This document shows positions 43,101-55,100 of a stretch of DNA of 64,000 nt, in pieces (the first letter of the stretch is position 1; each line of letters starts with the position of its first letter). This stretch comes from Solen grandis. Taxonomy: Eukaryota; Mollusca; Bivalvia; Adapedonta; Solenidae. Where the stretch lies: NCBI GenBank assembly GCA_021229015.1, contig CM037795.1:14221201-14285200 (forward strand), in the 5' to 3' direction. A program made the position numbers and the translations under genes. Below the pieces are notes generated by a model. It ran no database searches and was not told the DNA's origin. It was given only the letters and a program-made list of their open reading frames with translations.

Positions 43101-46100
43101 ATGCATCACTTGTAAATCTAATGTCCTGTGGCTAGTCTCTTTGCAGTAAGCATTAAGACGAATGCAGTTTTTAAAGAATGAATATTAACGGAAATGGAAA
43201 AAGTGTACCAATTTCTGTGGTAAGTGATGCATAAAACACATTGCAAACGTACGCAATGTAATTTACTAACTTTCGTAGATGTACCTTAAATCTGTATACA
43301 TAGACTTATAAGTAGTGAGAAGAAACAACTCAATAACACAGATGAAACAGTCAATAGAAAGGATAACCTTTGCATGTATACGCAAGCACTTCTCATTTAG
43401 ATGAATGCATATGTAAGTTACTTCAACTGATTATTTACGTAAATGCCCTTCCATAAGTTATGGCCTTATGTTGTTTTTTTATATATAGTTTGTACTTTTT
43501 CTTGGCTACCACAGGTTAAATTTTAATTTTACTTCACATTTATGAAAACTAAGTCTAGTTGCGAATATCTTTGACACGTGATGACTGATTTTGTTTTGTT
43601 GTGTTTTTAATATACACTTAGTTCCAAAAGAAAGTGTGCGCTTCCTTGTCTGTGGTTTTTCATTGACTTATTTCCTGAAAGCCTAAATATTTGGTAACAA
43701 AATTGAAAAAAAAAAGTGACACAAGAAAGACTTTGGGCTAGAACGATGACAAATACAAACGATATATAGTGTGCGAAAATTGAAACTGATATGTTTGCTA
43801 AATATTGAAATAACTAGAATTAAAAAAGGGTACACTTTCTTTTGGAACTTGGTTTATGATGTCAACACTATTTCTCAGCTACCATCGGTCACATTTTTAT
43901 TTCATTTCACACCATTTATAAGTACCGTGTCTAGTTGCGCAGATTGTAGACATGTCGTACTTGCTTCAATTTTCATGTATGACCGCTTATCATATATCTT
44001 GAATATATTTATCTTTTCCTTTTCTCAGCTACTATTTATCAGAGTTTTATTTAAATGCAAAACATTTATAGGTACCACCGCAAGTTGCTCTTGGCACGTC
44101 ATGATCGGCTTAATTTTAATTGAGTTATTGCCCTTTGTTTTAATTATTGAATTGATTTGTCTGCAATACATGTTTAATTGTATCAGAGTTCTACCTGTTT
44201 TTCGAATTAAGCTGCATAAAATGAATTTTGACCTATTTTTTGATCCAATGAAATCTTGGTTAACAGCCAAAGAGTTCGGAAAAGCACTCCTTTTTATTGG
44301 TTTGCATAAATTATTTTAGGATATTCCATCGTAAAATGGGAGTTTCAGGGTGCATATCTTTCTGCATGATTGTCAACTGGCAAATAACAATTTACCTAAT
44401 TAAACATAAATACCATCCAGTTGAAAAATTCAAACATAAATACAAAGTAGTTGACAAAATAGACACTTGTGAGTCTATAGAAAACGTAGTTAACCTTGGT
44501 AGTGGACTCGTCCCTCTAAGTCGCAAAACTCTTAGTGTATAAATTATCCAACATAAGCCCTATATAGTGAAACGATTTTAAGCTTTATATTATAACCTTT
44601 TGACTTAATTGGTGCTAGAATAATTGTTTAGATTTTTTATATGATATATGATTCAGTTTTATTACTTTAGTTTTGTCTATTTTTCTACAAGTTGGTTATT
44701 ATTATTTATTTATATTTTCTTGAATTACCTCCCTTTAATTTATTTTTATCCCAGTGAAAATATATTAAACTTCCACATTCAATATATATTTTTTGCGTCT
44801 GTTCAAAACCAAAGATGATTCCGCTTATATATTAATTCAAAACACTTTGTGTTTATCTTTGATTCTTAAATTAATTAAACGTTGATTATTTGAGACAATC
44901 AATCATTGTTACAATCATTCGTTATAAGGCTTTGTAAACATTTCACAGCTTAACGTTAATTTATCTAATCATACGACCAGGAAAGTCACAAGGAAAATTG
45001 GTTTCACATATTTCTTACAGTTTTTATAGTTTTTAGTTTCATATAGTTATTCAGACCGCTCGGACACGATACATTTGCACCAGCTCCGTTTGCGCAGTTG
45101 GTTAAGTACTCGTCTGCAGAACTAAGGGCTCCAAGATCGAATCCTACTGAATGAACATATTTATATTTCACTAATATTACATTTTTTTCACTGACTAGTA
45201 TTTTACATGTCATAAATTTAGCGACCAATACGTTTCATAGCATTAACAGACCATTTAAACTTCCCAGCATTATTCTATTAAATATATTGTAACACTTAAC
45301 TTTCTTTTTTTTTTTTCTAACGCCGAATATCTTTTTTTGAAAGATAGTTCTTGTTTTGTTTTCTTTTATTTTCTTTTATTTTCATCCTTCAACTTTGTCA
45401 AAACTGTTTTTAACATGGTTACAGTTATAAAGCACTATTTTGGGGTATTCATCATCTTCAATGATAGTTCTTGTTGTTGTTGCTTTGACTTTCCAATCCG
45501 GTAGAGTACGGCAATAGTTATGATGTTTTAATGTTAAACTCTGCGAACCAATGCTACTTTCTATTCACAGAACACAGACTGAGGATGGAGAACCTAAAAA
45601 TAACTCAGACACGGCCGTAGAGTCAAGGTTCATTTTTATTGCAGTTTTTCGTTTAAAGTAATAACCGATAGTTGTTGACGACTGAATGCTGAGTGTATGT
45701 TGAGTACCTCAGCGTTTTTTAAGGGACGTTTCTGTGTCTGTCCATCTTTCCAATTTAAAGGAGATTAATTGCAATTTGTTTTATTAGTTTGTGCTTTATG
45801 TTTATAAAGAAAGGAAGACCGATCATAATGGACGTCACACAGGTATAACTGATTTCAAGTTCTGGAGATTTCTAAAAAGTTTGTGTTTGTTTAATTATCA
45901 GTAAAACATTTTTCAAAACGATGGCGAAATCTTATATTCGTGTGTGTTTTTCAAGCTCCCTCGATTTGGACACGTGCAATTTGTTTGTATTGGTTATCTT
46001 TTTATATTTATTTAATTCATGCAGATATGCAACACCAATTACTTTTTAATTTAAGTTTACATATCAGCAAACAAATATGTTTAAAACAACAACGATATTG

Positions 46101-49100
46101 ATTGGAATTAATAAAGTACATGTCTTATTCGAAATAAAACGTCTGTCCCAGGCATTTAAAATAACCGAGATCGGACTGTATGTTCCCAATTTTACTGTCG
46201 TTTATGCGTTTATGTAATATCCAAACATCTAGCACTACTGCAAGCACAGGCCATTAAAATACTGTAAATTTCCCCATTAAATCTCCATTAAATCAGCAAA
46301 AAACATTAATTTACACCATGAATTCTCCATTAATTCTTGTGATGATTATTTAACAAGAAGACATATTTTAATGGGCTACACCTTTAAAATACCATGAAAA
46401 TATCCTTTAATGGCAATGAATAGGGCTTCAATCGTTATTGAAAATGCAAATGTGTTCAATGAAAAATTAATGGCCATAAAGAAGCCATGGTTTCCATAAT
46501 TTGAATCTTTTAACAGATTTTAAATATTTTCATGCCCATTAAAATAAATTGATATATGTTATTGGCATGACAATACCACATATTTTAAAGTAAAACCCAT
46601 TGAAAAGCAGATTTAATTGCATGTTCCATATAACCAATTAAAATTCTAGGTGAGGTGAATTTAATGGCAATTAAATTTCAGGACATGTGAACTTTATATA
46701 ACTTACTTAATTAAGTTACAAAAGTTGCCTCCCTTGTTTGAAATAGGGTAAACGAAGATATGGCATATTAATTCAGTGAGGCAAACTTAATTATTTGCCT
46801 TTGTTTTCAACTCTTGGCAAGTAATCCAAATCAGACTTTTTGTGTTAGATATCAGCCATTCGTAGTAGGTTAATAACAGAATATCAATGAGGTGTGATGA
46901 GAGTTTTCGAATATTAGTCAAAAATAGAACTTTTGAAAAAAAATGGATTAAAGGAAAATTATGAATCAACATAAACTAGTTTCCTGTTAATTCAGATTAA
47001 TTGCCTACTTTTTTTTTTAGATTTCTCCAAGTACTTACTTTTGGTACATGGCACATGATCCCAATATTTAACTCTGTTTTAGTTTTGGAATTATGTCTTC
47101 CCTAATATTCATATCGGGGAGACATATTGATTTTGTCAAAGTTGTCTGTCTGTCCATCCGTCTGTTTGTCTGTCCATCTGTCCGTATGTCTATCACTTTT
47201 TTTGTCCGGAGCATAACTCAAAGAGTATCAAAGCTATTAACTTGAAACTTCACAGGTGGATAGATCTCATGAAGAAAGAGTGACATGCACAAAAAAACCA
47301 ACTCTTCGCATAATATTTTTGGAGTTATTGTCCTTTGTTAATATCATACTTATTTTTGTCGAGAGCATTACTCATGCAACTTCGACACTTCATAGGTGGA
47401 TAGACGTTATGGGCGGTAGGTGGATAGAACTCACAAAGGAGAATTGCAGTGCATGAGAAACTTAATTCGGCAAATCATAATTTGGAGGTATTGCCCATTG
47501 TTTAATTTCATATTTAATTAAGTTTGACTTGGTATAACTCATGCACATATAACATATAACCTAGAAACTTCATACGTGGATAGACGTAATGGGCGAGAAT
47601 TGCAGTACACAATTGCATACTAGTAATTCTTTTCAAAGGATTCTTGTTGGAGTTTTTCCCCTTTTATGCAGTTTTGTGTCCTTAAGATAAAAAAACTCCT
47701 GTTTGATTCATGCTATTGAAATAACTTTTATTTATGGAAAGAAATTAACGAGAGAAAGTGTCATGCATAAGGTTCATAACTTTGGCCTCATTTTTTTGGA
47801 GTTATTCTATCTTTTCAAAATTTTAAATCCTGATCTACTTATGGAATTAAAACAAAATTTCAGTTATGGTAAGAAATTGATGAGAGGAAGTCTCACACAC
47901 AAGTTCCATAACTCTGGACAGAGCTTGATCAGTATAGTCAGTCTTTTACCTATTTACTCCATGAATACTGATTAGATAATTCAAAATTCAATGAATATTA
48001 AACAATATGAATAAAAAATCAGGTTTTTGGCATGAAGTTAAATCAGTCATGTACTCTGTTGAATTGCAAAAAAGTGAGCTAATGTTTTGTTGAGTTAGGT
48101 CATGGTAGATCTACTACTTTTTCAAAGCAAATAAAGAAGAACCTGCTGAGAGGACTTTTGTGCACATGTTACTATATGTGTGAGGGGAGTGTGGGGAGAG
48201 ACATCAGATTTTCTATAAAAACAAATCTCTAATTAACCTTGTCTAATGTGTACATGCATTACACATATTTGTATTTTCATAATTAAACATAATAACCAGT
48301 GTTTTTACAATTTTGACTTGACTATTTGAGTTTGCCGTCGCATTTTACAATTTTAACAAATCTATGTCAATAGTTCAAATTTATAGCTTTCTTGCACACA
48401 GCCCTTTAACAAATTCTAATTGTAAGTTATTGGCACTTAAACACAACTGGAAATGTTTCTGCTTACAGCCATTAAAACTTTAATGGCCCTTAAAAAGCAG
48501 TGATTCAAATTAATGACTTTTAACGTTTTAACAGGGTTTTAAGAGAGTTTTTAATTGGCATTTTAACAACACATTATATTAATGCCCATTAAGTTATTTT
48601 CATGGGATTTTAATGGCAGTTTGATTACCATTAATTAATGGAATTCAATGGTTATTAAACTTCTCCTTTTAACAGGCTCTTTATAGGGTTATTTAATAGA
48701 ATTTTATGTGAATATTAACCTTTAATAATTTATTGGCTTTTTAACAGGGTTTTAACAGGGTTTTAATGGTGTCCATTAAAAGTGCATTGAAATTCCTTGA
48801 ATATTTTTAAGTGTATTTAACACTGGTTTGATGGTGGTGGCCTGCAGTAGTGTAGGATTTTACGTTGAATTTGCTGGGAAACCGAAAGAGCCCAGGTTTG
48901 AGTCCCGGTAGGCAGCACTTTCTCACCCTTTGAAGGATACAAAGTATACTGAATATAGTTGTACCATTTACCATGTGGGGGCCACCGTGGCCGAGCGGTT
49001 ACAGTCGTGGACTACAAATCTCTCAGCCCCTTACCGCTGTGGGCACGAATCCCGGTAGGGACTTTGGGTTTTTCATGTGAGGAAGCCTTCCGGCTGGCTT

Positions 49101-52100
49101 GCGGTATGTCGGTGGTTCTACCCGGGTACCTCTGTGTACTCGGGGTCTTTCTCCACCTGTAATTAGCTTGACGTCGCTATATGATTGAAATAATATCGCA
49201 GCGACGGTAAACCCCAATGCAACAACAACAACAACCATTTACCATGTTATCATCTGCATTTATTTTTATAGGTTTGCAAAGATTTTGGTACTTTTGATTT
49301 TGACACCGTTTGAAAACATCAACTATAATTAAAAAGTTTATCTTTAAATTATCGGGCTTAAATTCATTTTAGCTCACCAGAGCACAACATGCCCAAGGTG
49401 AGCTATTGTGGTCATGATGTGTCCGTCGTCCATCGTCGTGCGTCGTCCGTCGTCAATATTTTGTTTTAAACGACAACTCTTCTGAAACCCCTGGGTAGAA
49501 ACTAATGAAACTTGGAATAATTTAGTCTTGGGTGGCTATTCAAAGATTTGCTAAAATAATCTTGATTTATACAGAACTCTGGTTGCCATGGCAACCAAAA
49601 AAATTTTTTACTTCATAAACTTGCTATTGCGATAATAAATTTGATCCCTTAAAAAATGGGACCCCTAGGATTTGCCTAGTTTCCTTATGTAGCTCTATAT
49701 AGAAAAAAATAAAAATTTTCTCCTCTGAAACTTATGGTCAGAATTTAGTTTCATTTGGTACATATGGTCACCTCATGGCTGTCCACCATAAATACTAAAA
49801 TTAAGTTGATTCTTGAAAAATGAGGCCTCGAGGTGTTCATCTAGTTTCCTTATATACCTTTTATAGAAAATTTCAAAATTCATCTTTTATGACAGCAATG
49901 GTTTACAATTTAATTACTTTTGGCACAAATGGTCACCTCACCGTGTCTTCCATCATTCTTTAATAAAGTTGATCTCATGAATAATGAGGCCTCCAGATGA
50001 CTTACTTGAATTGTTTTTATCTGAAATTTGTATCAGGTTGCTGCTGGAGGTAACCACGTAAAAAGAATGGTTGCTAAAACAAATATTGTTAAGTATTAAC
50101 TTAAAGGCATTGGTTTATATCAGTATAATAATCATATCCTTGAATATTTAGTTGTGGAATTAAGCAAGACCCATCTGACATTAATTATAATAAAGTACTT
50201 TTGATTCGTATATTTCTGATGAAAATACCTGAATATTTAAAAAGCTGTTAATTAATCTATATTGTAAGCAAACTATACCTCTCAGTTTAGTTATTTACTA
50301 GAATATTTTTGAAAAGCAAGAATGTCTGCCTGTATCCCTACTTTATGCTAGATTAAGAAAGTACTTAGCGTTAAGTATTGTTGGTGGAGTTAGAGCCTGG
50401 TTACTACTGGTTTTCTCCATGTGAAGATATGCCATGCATCTGTTTGTTCGATAATGATCTAGAGGCTGCCCCGAGCAGGATTTGAGGCTGAACCTCCTGT
50501 ACACAGTTGGCACAGGATGCGCCATATTCTCCCATCTCTGTGGCGGCCAGATCTTTTCTCGATTCGGTACCCGAGCCATCAGATGTATTTATATGTGAGT
50601 AGGTTTTCAGCTTTTGAAATCATATTTTCCATATAAAGCGGAAACATTTTGAAAATAATTTCATATTTAAATGTCATATCGATGAAAGTACATTTGCAAA
50701 ATATAGGTTTTAAAACCAGATGCAATATATATATATATTTTTAACCTTCAATTTTTTTTTATCAGAACTAGTGATCAAATGTCAATTAAACAGCAATAAA
50801 TCATTTTTTAATCTAAGAAAAAACTATACCCTCCAATTTTAAATATATAATACCTGCATTTGTATAATATCAGCTACAATCACGTAGATGAAATGTATGT
50901 AAGACGTGATGCTCTAAACTCATGTCGTTTGAAGTTAATAAGAAAGAAATGCTAAGATAATCAATACATGCTTGGGTTCAGCCATTCATCTCAGGGAGGT
51001 CCAACAGAGATACGTTGGCCAACTATGAAAATACCATGCATATAACTATAAAATTTTGAAATTAACTCTCTCTCTCTCTCTCTCTGTTGGGGGAGGGGGT
51101 TGTGCCCTCCTCCATACTTACCTTTTCCATCCGTTTATTTTTTCAAGGGGTGGGTTTAGGGGATCTTCTTTGCTCCTAGTATATTAGTCAAATCATGAAC
51201 CCCTACCCCATTTCTGGATCTGCGCTTGCATTTATATGCAGTTAACAATTATTACCATTTAGCATGGTATATATATATGTACTCATTTTTATATATGATT
51301 ATATTAATATGTATATGTGTTGATTATTATTTTTAACAGATGCGCATTTTGGGCCGGATGTTTAATGGTAGCTTTTACAAGTCCAGGTAAGAAAAGATGA
51401 TCAAACAATTAAGATAAATGTCATTTTGTTTTTTAGTTCCCTGAGATGTTTCTAACAAGTTCTTGGATTTTAACAATAAGTAACGTTTGAAAGAATATCC
51501 TACAAGGTAATGATGCAATTTTCATTACTGAAACTGTTCATTAAAATAAAAAAAGATAAAGATCACAAAATATTAATTCAGTTCACTTAAAGCACGTTTC
51601 TTAACAACAATTTACATCGATTGTTAGACAAAACCTATGAACTAAATCTAATAACTATATCACTCTCAGTGACGCGTATGGAAGTGAATTGTGGGATAGA
51701 ACATGAAAAGTCGTGTGTCTAATCGAGCGACCACCATTCCCGACGTTGATAATATATGAGTATTATATATGTTGAAATATTTTCAGAGTTGCCTTGGCTC
51801 ATTTGTCCAGGGATCTTGTTTATAACTGGAGGAAGTCTGTCGTTCCTTATGACAGCAACACAGGTTAAGTACAATCATACATGATTCAATTTTAGGTTGA
51901 TTCATCTCAATTCTATTTTGTAAGGGTATCTATAATATGACGAAATATTTGATATGATGTTCTGTTATATTCATTGTGAAACCACGGTTGATAGTCTTTT
52001 TAGCTCACCTGAGCACTTGTGCTCGGGTGAGCTTTTGTGATCGCCTTTTGTCCGTCGTCAACAATTGCTTGTGAATACTCTAGAGGTCACAGTTTTGGCC

Positions 52101-55100
52101 CAATCTTCATGAAACTAGGTCACTAGGTCAAATCTTAGAAAAACCTTGTGAACACTCTACAGGCCAAAGTTTTTGCCCAATCTTCATAAAATTTGGTCAG
52201 GACGTTTGTCTACATGATATTTCGGATGAGTTCAAAATTGGGTCATGTGGGGTCAAAAACTAGGTCACCAGGTCAAATCTTAGAAAAACCTTGTGAACAC
52301 TCTACAGGCCACAGTTTTAACCCAATCTTCATGAAAATTCGTCAGGATGTTTGTCTATGTGATATCTTGGATGAGTTCATAATTGGGTCATGTGGGGTCA
52401 AAAACTAGGTCACTAGATCAAAATTTAAAAAACCTTGTGAACACTCTAGAGGCCACAGTTTTGGCCCAATCTTCATAACATTTGGTCAGGATGTTTGTCT
52501 ACATGATATCTCAGATGAGTTCGAAATTGGGTCACATGGGGTCAAAAACTAGGTCACAGTCAAATAAAAAACCTTGTGAACCTCAGAGGCCAAGTTTTGC
52601 CCAATCTTCATAATTTGGTCAGGATGTTTGTCTAATTGATAAATTTGATGAGTTCGAAAATGAGTCACATGAGGTCAAAAACTCATGAATTCCCATTGAG
52701 TGCAAATTCAGGTAGGATCAATATGTAGGTCAGTTAGTCAAATGTTAGAAAAACACTTTAGATGCCAGATTTTTTGTCATTATGCCTAACACAGCCATCT
52801 TACTCAGGTGAGCGACACAGGGCCATCTTGGTCCTCTTGTTAAATGGTATTTTATCTGCTGTAATTATTGTTCTATATGTGTTTGCGTTTACCGTCGCTA
52901 TGACAACTGCTAGGTTACATAACGACCTCAATGTTTCGATATTTCCAGTTGTTTAAATTTATGTTTTGTAAACTTTAAGTAAATAACCGATAAACATTTG
53001 ATGGAATCTTTTGTAATTCGTTTTTGTGTATAAAAAAATATAATACAGGCTTGCGTTTCCAAGGTCCTTCAGTACATATCATTTTGATTTGTTTTATGTT
53101 GTCACTTGACCTTTTAGCTCAGTAATATGTACAGCAAAGGGTCAATCATGGTCGTTGCGTTAATCAACGGGGTCATGGACTCGTCATCAGTCATTCAGCT
53201 GTTTGTAAAGGTAATACAATTTTACATTAACACTGCTAGCAGACTCTTCCGGTTTGCAACCTCGATAGCATTCTTATTAAGATGTGTGCCTTGTAATTCA
53301 CTTCCGGTGAAGTCGACAAACAGCGCTACGTCATGGAGCACTTAACTTCCACCAAGATAACCAAGGTATCCTAATGAAACGTTGGGAAACCTTTGTTATC
53401 TCCGTGAAAGGCCATGAGGTCCGAAATGTAGCGAAACCATTACAGGGGCTATAACCTAAATGTATTTAACAACATTCGAAAAACCGTTATCTTCCACATT
53501 TCAATTCAGTGAAAGCAGTCGTTGTTATTACTGTGTGAATTGTACTGCCGCTGCGACAGAAACTCAGTCATACTGCATCATCCAGCTAATAAGATGTGTG
53601 AGAAACCTCGAAAACACAGAGGCACTCGAATAGAACCGCCCATCTGGAAAACTTGTTCACACAAAGATAAAACAGACACAAAACTACATACATTAAAGCG
53701 TATATCCGGTCTCCCTTCCAGATCTGTTTTAAAACTATGCCATACAATTCTGTGTATGATTTCTGTTTTCCTCCCAGTTGTAAAATGTATGGTATAAGTT
53801 CATTAAAATACAAATTAAAACGTACACAAACTTTTAACAAGGCTGCTTTGCCTTTTGATTGGTCATATAAAAGCCATAAAACAATGATTCCAATAATTAG
53901 ACAGCATTTTAATAATGATTCATATGGCACCGTATAACAATCGGTATAAATATACTAAAATCGACCAAAATCCAGTTAATGATTCATACGGACAAAATCA
54001 ATATGCGTCGCTTCCTTAACAAATTTCCTGCTGAAACCTAAGACAGTAACCCCAAAAGCCTAAATTTTACTTCAGAACCATCAGAACTTTGTCTGAAATA
54101 ACCTCAAACCTTTGGTTCTGAAACACCTCCAAACCAATACAGGAATGGGTGTAAAACCTTGCATTAAACCCTTGAAGTCTTTTATGCGACCTACAGTCCC
54201 TATGATGAAAAGAAGCAGACTGACTATTTTTATCTTATTTTATTCTATTTTATTTCCTTTTATCTAGTTCATCATGGTCACTAGTTGTTTGCTGATGCAC
54301 TCTTTAATGAACGTCCATGATCATTATACAAATGAACCGAATCACATTAATTAACGGTAACACTACACTGATAAATCTAAAGATATGATATTATGTTTGC
54401 ATTTTTGTTACAGTATCAATGAAAAAAAGAAATTCATTCCATCTGATTGATATGCACATTTTCTGATAGCTTTATCGGGACTTTTCACAAACTAACGCTG
54501 ATATTGGCGTCACAGTATGATCAGTTTAATGGAATATTATATTTTACAATAGCTGGCTCACCAGTCCGGATTCCCGAGGAGGTATTCATATCTCATACTA
54601 ATGACTATGTCGACATCGGTTCTTGCGAGCACGTTTATAGTCTTCCCCCGCTATCACGTGCTGAAAACATCGGAATTGACAAGAACGGGAGAAAGTGAAT
54701 CAAGTATGTTCCTCGAAATTAAAATTTTTGTCGTACATTGAAATGCAAAAGAAAGTGTTTGCTTTTATGGGCACCATTTCTTTCAGAAAATGTAGCAATA
54801 ATTTTAGATTTGAAAAAAGTACTGAAAAGAATGTGTTACCATACTTAACATATCACATGTACGAGGGACTCACAAACCTAATTGTATATTTGTCTTACTT
54901 TTGCAACTGGATATATAATAATGTTGGGTGTCTTCGATCAACATCATTTTAGTTATTGAAATATTAATTTACTCCGAAAACAGAAACAATACTCACATTG
55001 AATTCGTGCAAACAACGATTATAATAACAATATATTATCATACATCCAATACGCTTTGGTATAATTGGTGTTCTTTATATTTACTGTTATATACAGACAT

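Larger units (their letters stand above)
40830..44170 (+). repeat. Repeat units around a compound inverted repeat
   Basis: A loose unit (TTTTACTTCACA..TTTATAAATACC..TAGTTGCGC..ATCGTTGACACGTCATGA) occurs at about 40830-40880, 40920-41060, 43490-43600, 43870-43980 and 44020-44140, always on the plus strand. Between the second and third copies lie inverted arms (41064-41296 and 43224-43456). The 182-codon open frame at 43771-44319 runs through two of these units and is hydrophobic and AT-driven, so I read it as repeat-derived rather than a gene. Confidence 0.65.

Noticed and set aside
45083..45152. Functional tRNA gene
   Set aside because: A and B boxes are recognisable but the acceptor stem does not pair and there is no clean cloverleaf, so it is listed only as a relic.
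47256..47975. Two plus-strand frames of 66 and 90 codons
   Set aside because: Both fall in the 'GTCTGTCCATCC' dispersed repeat that also occurs at 4440-4710 with different frames.
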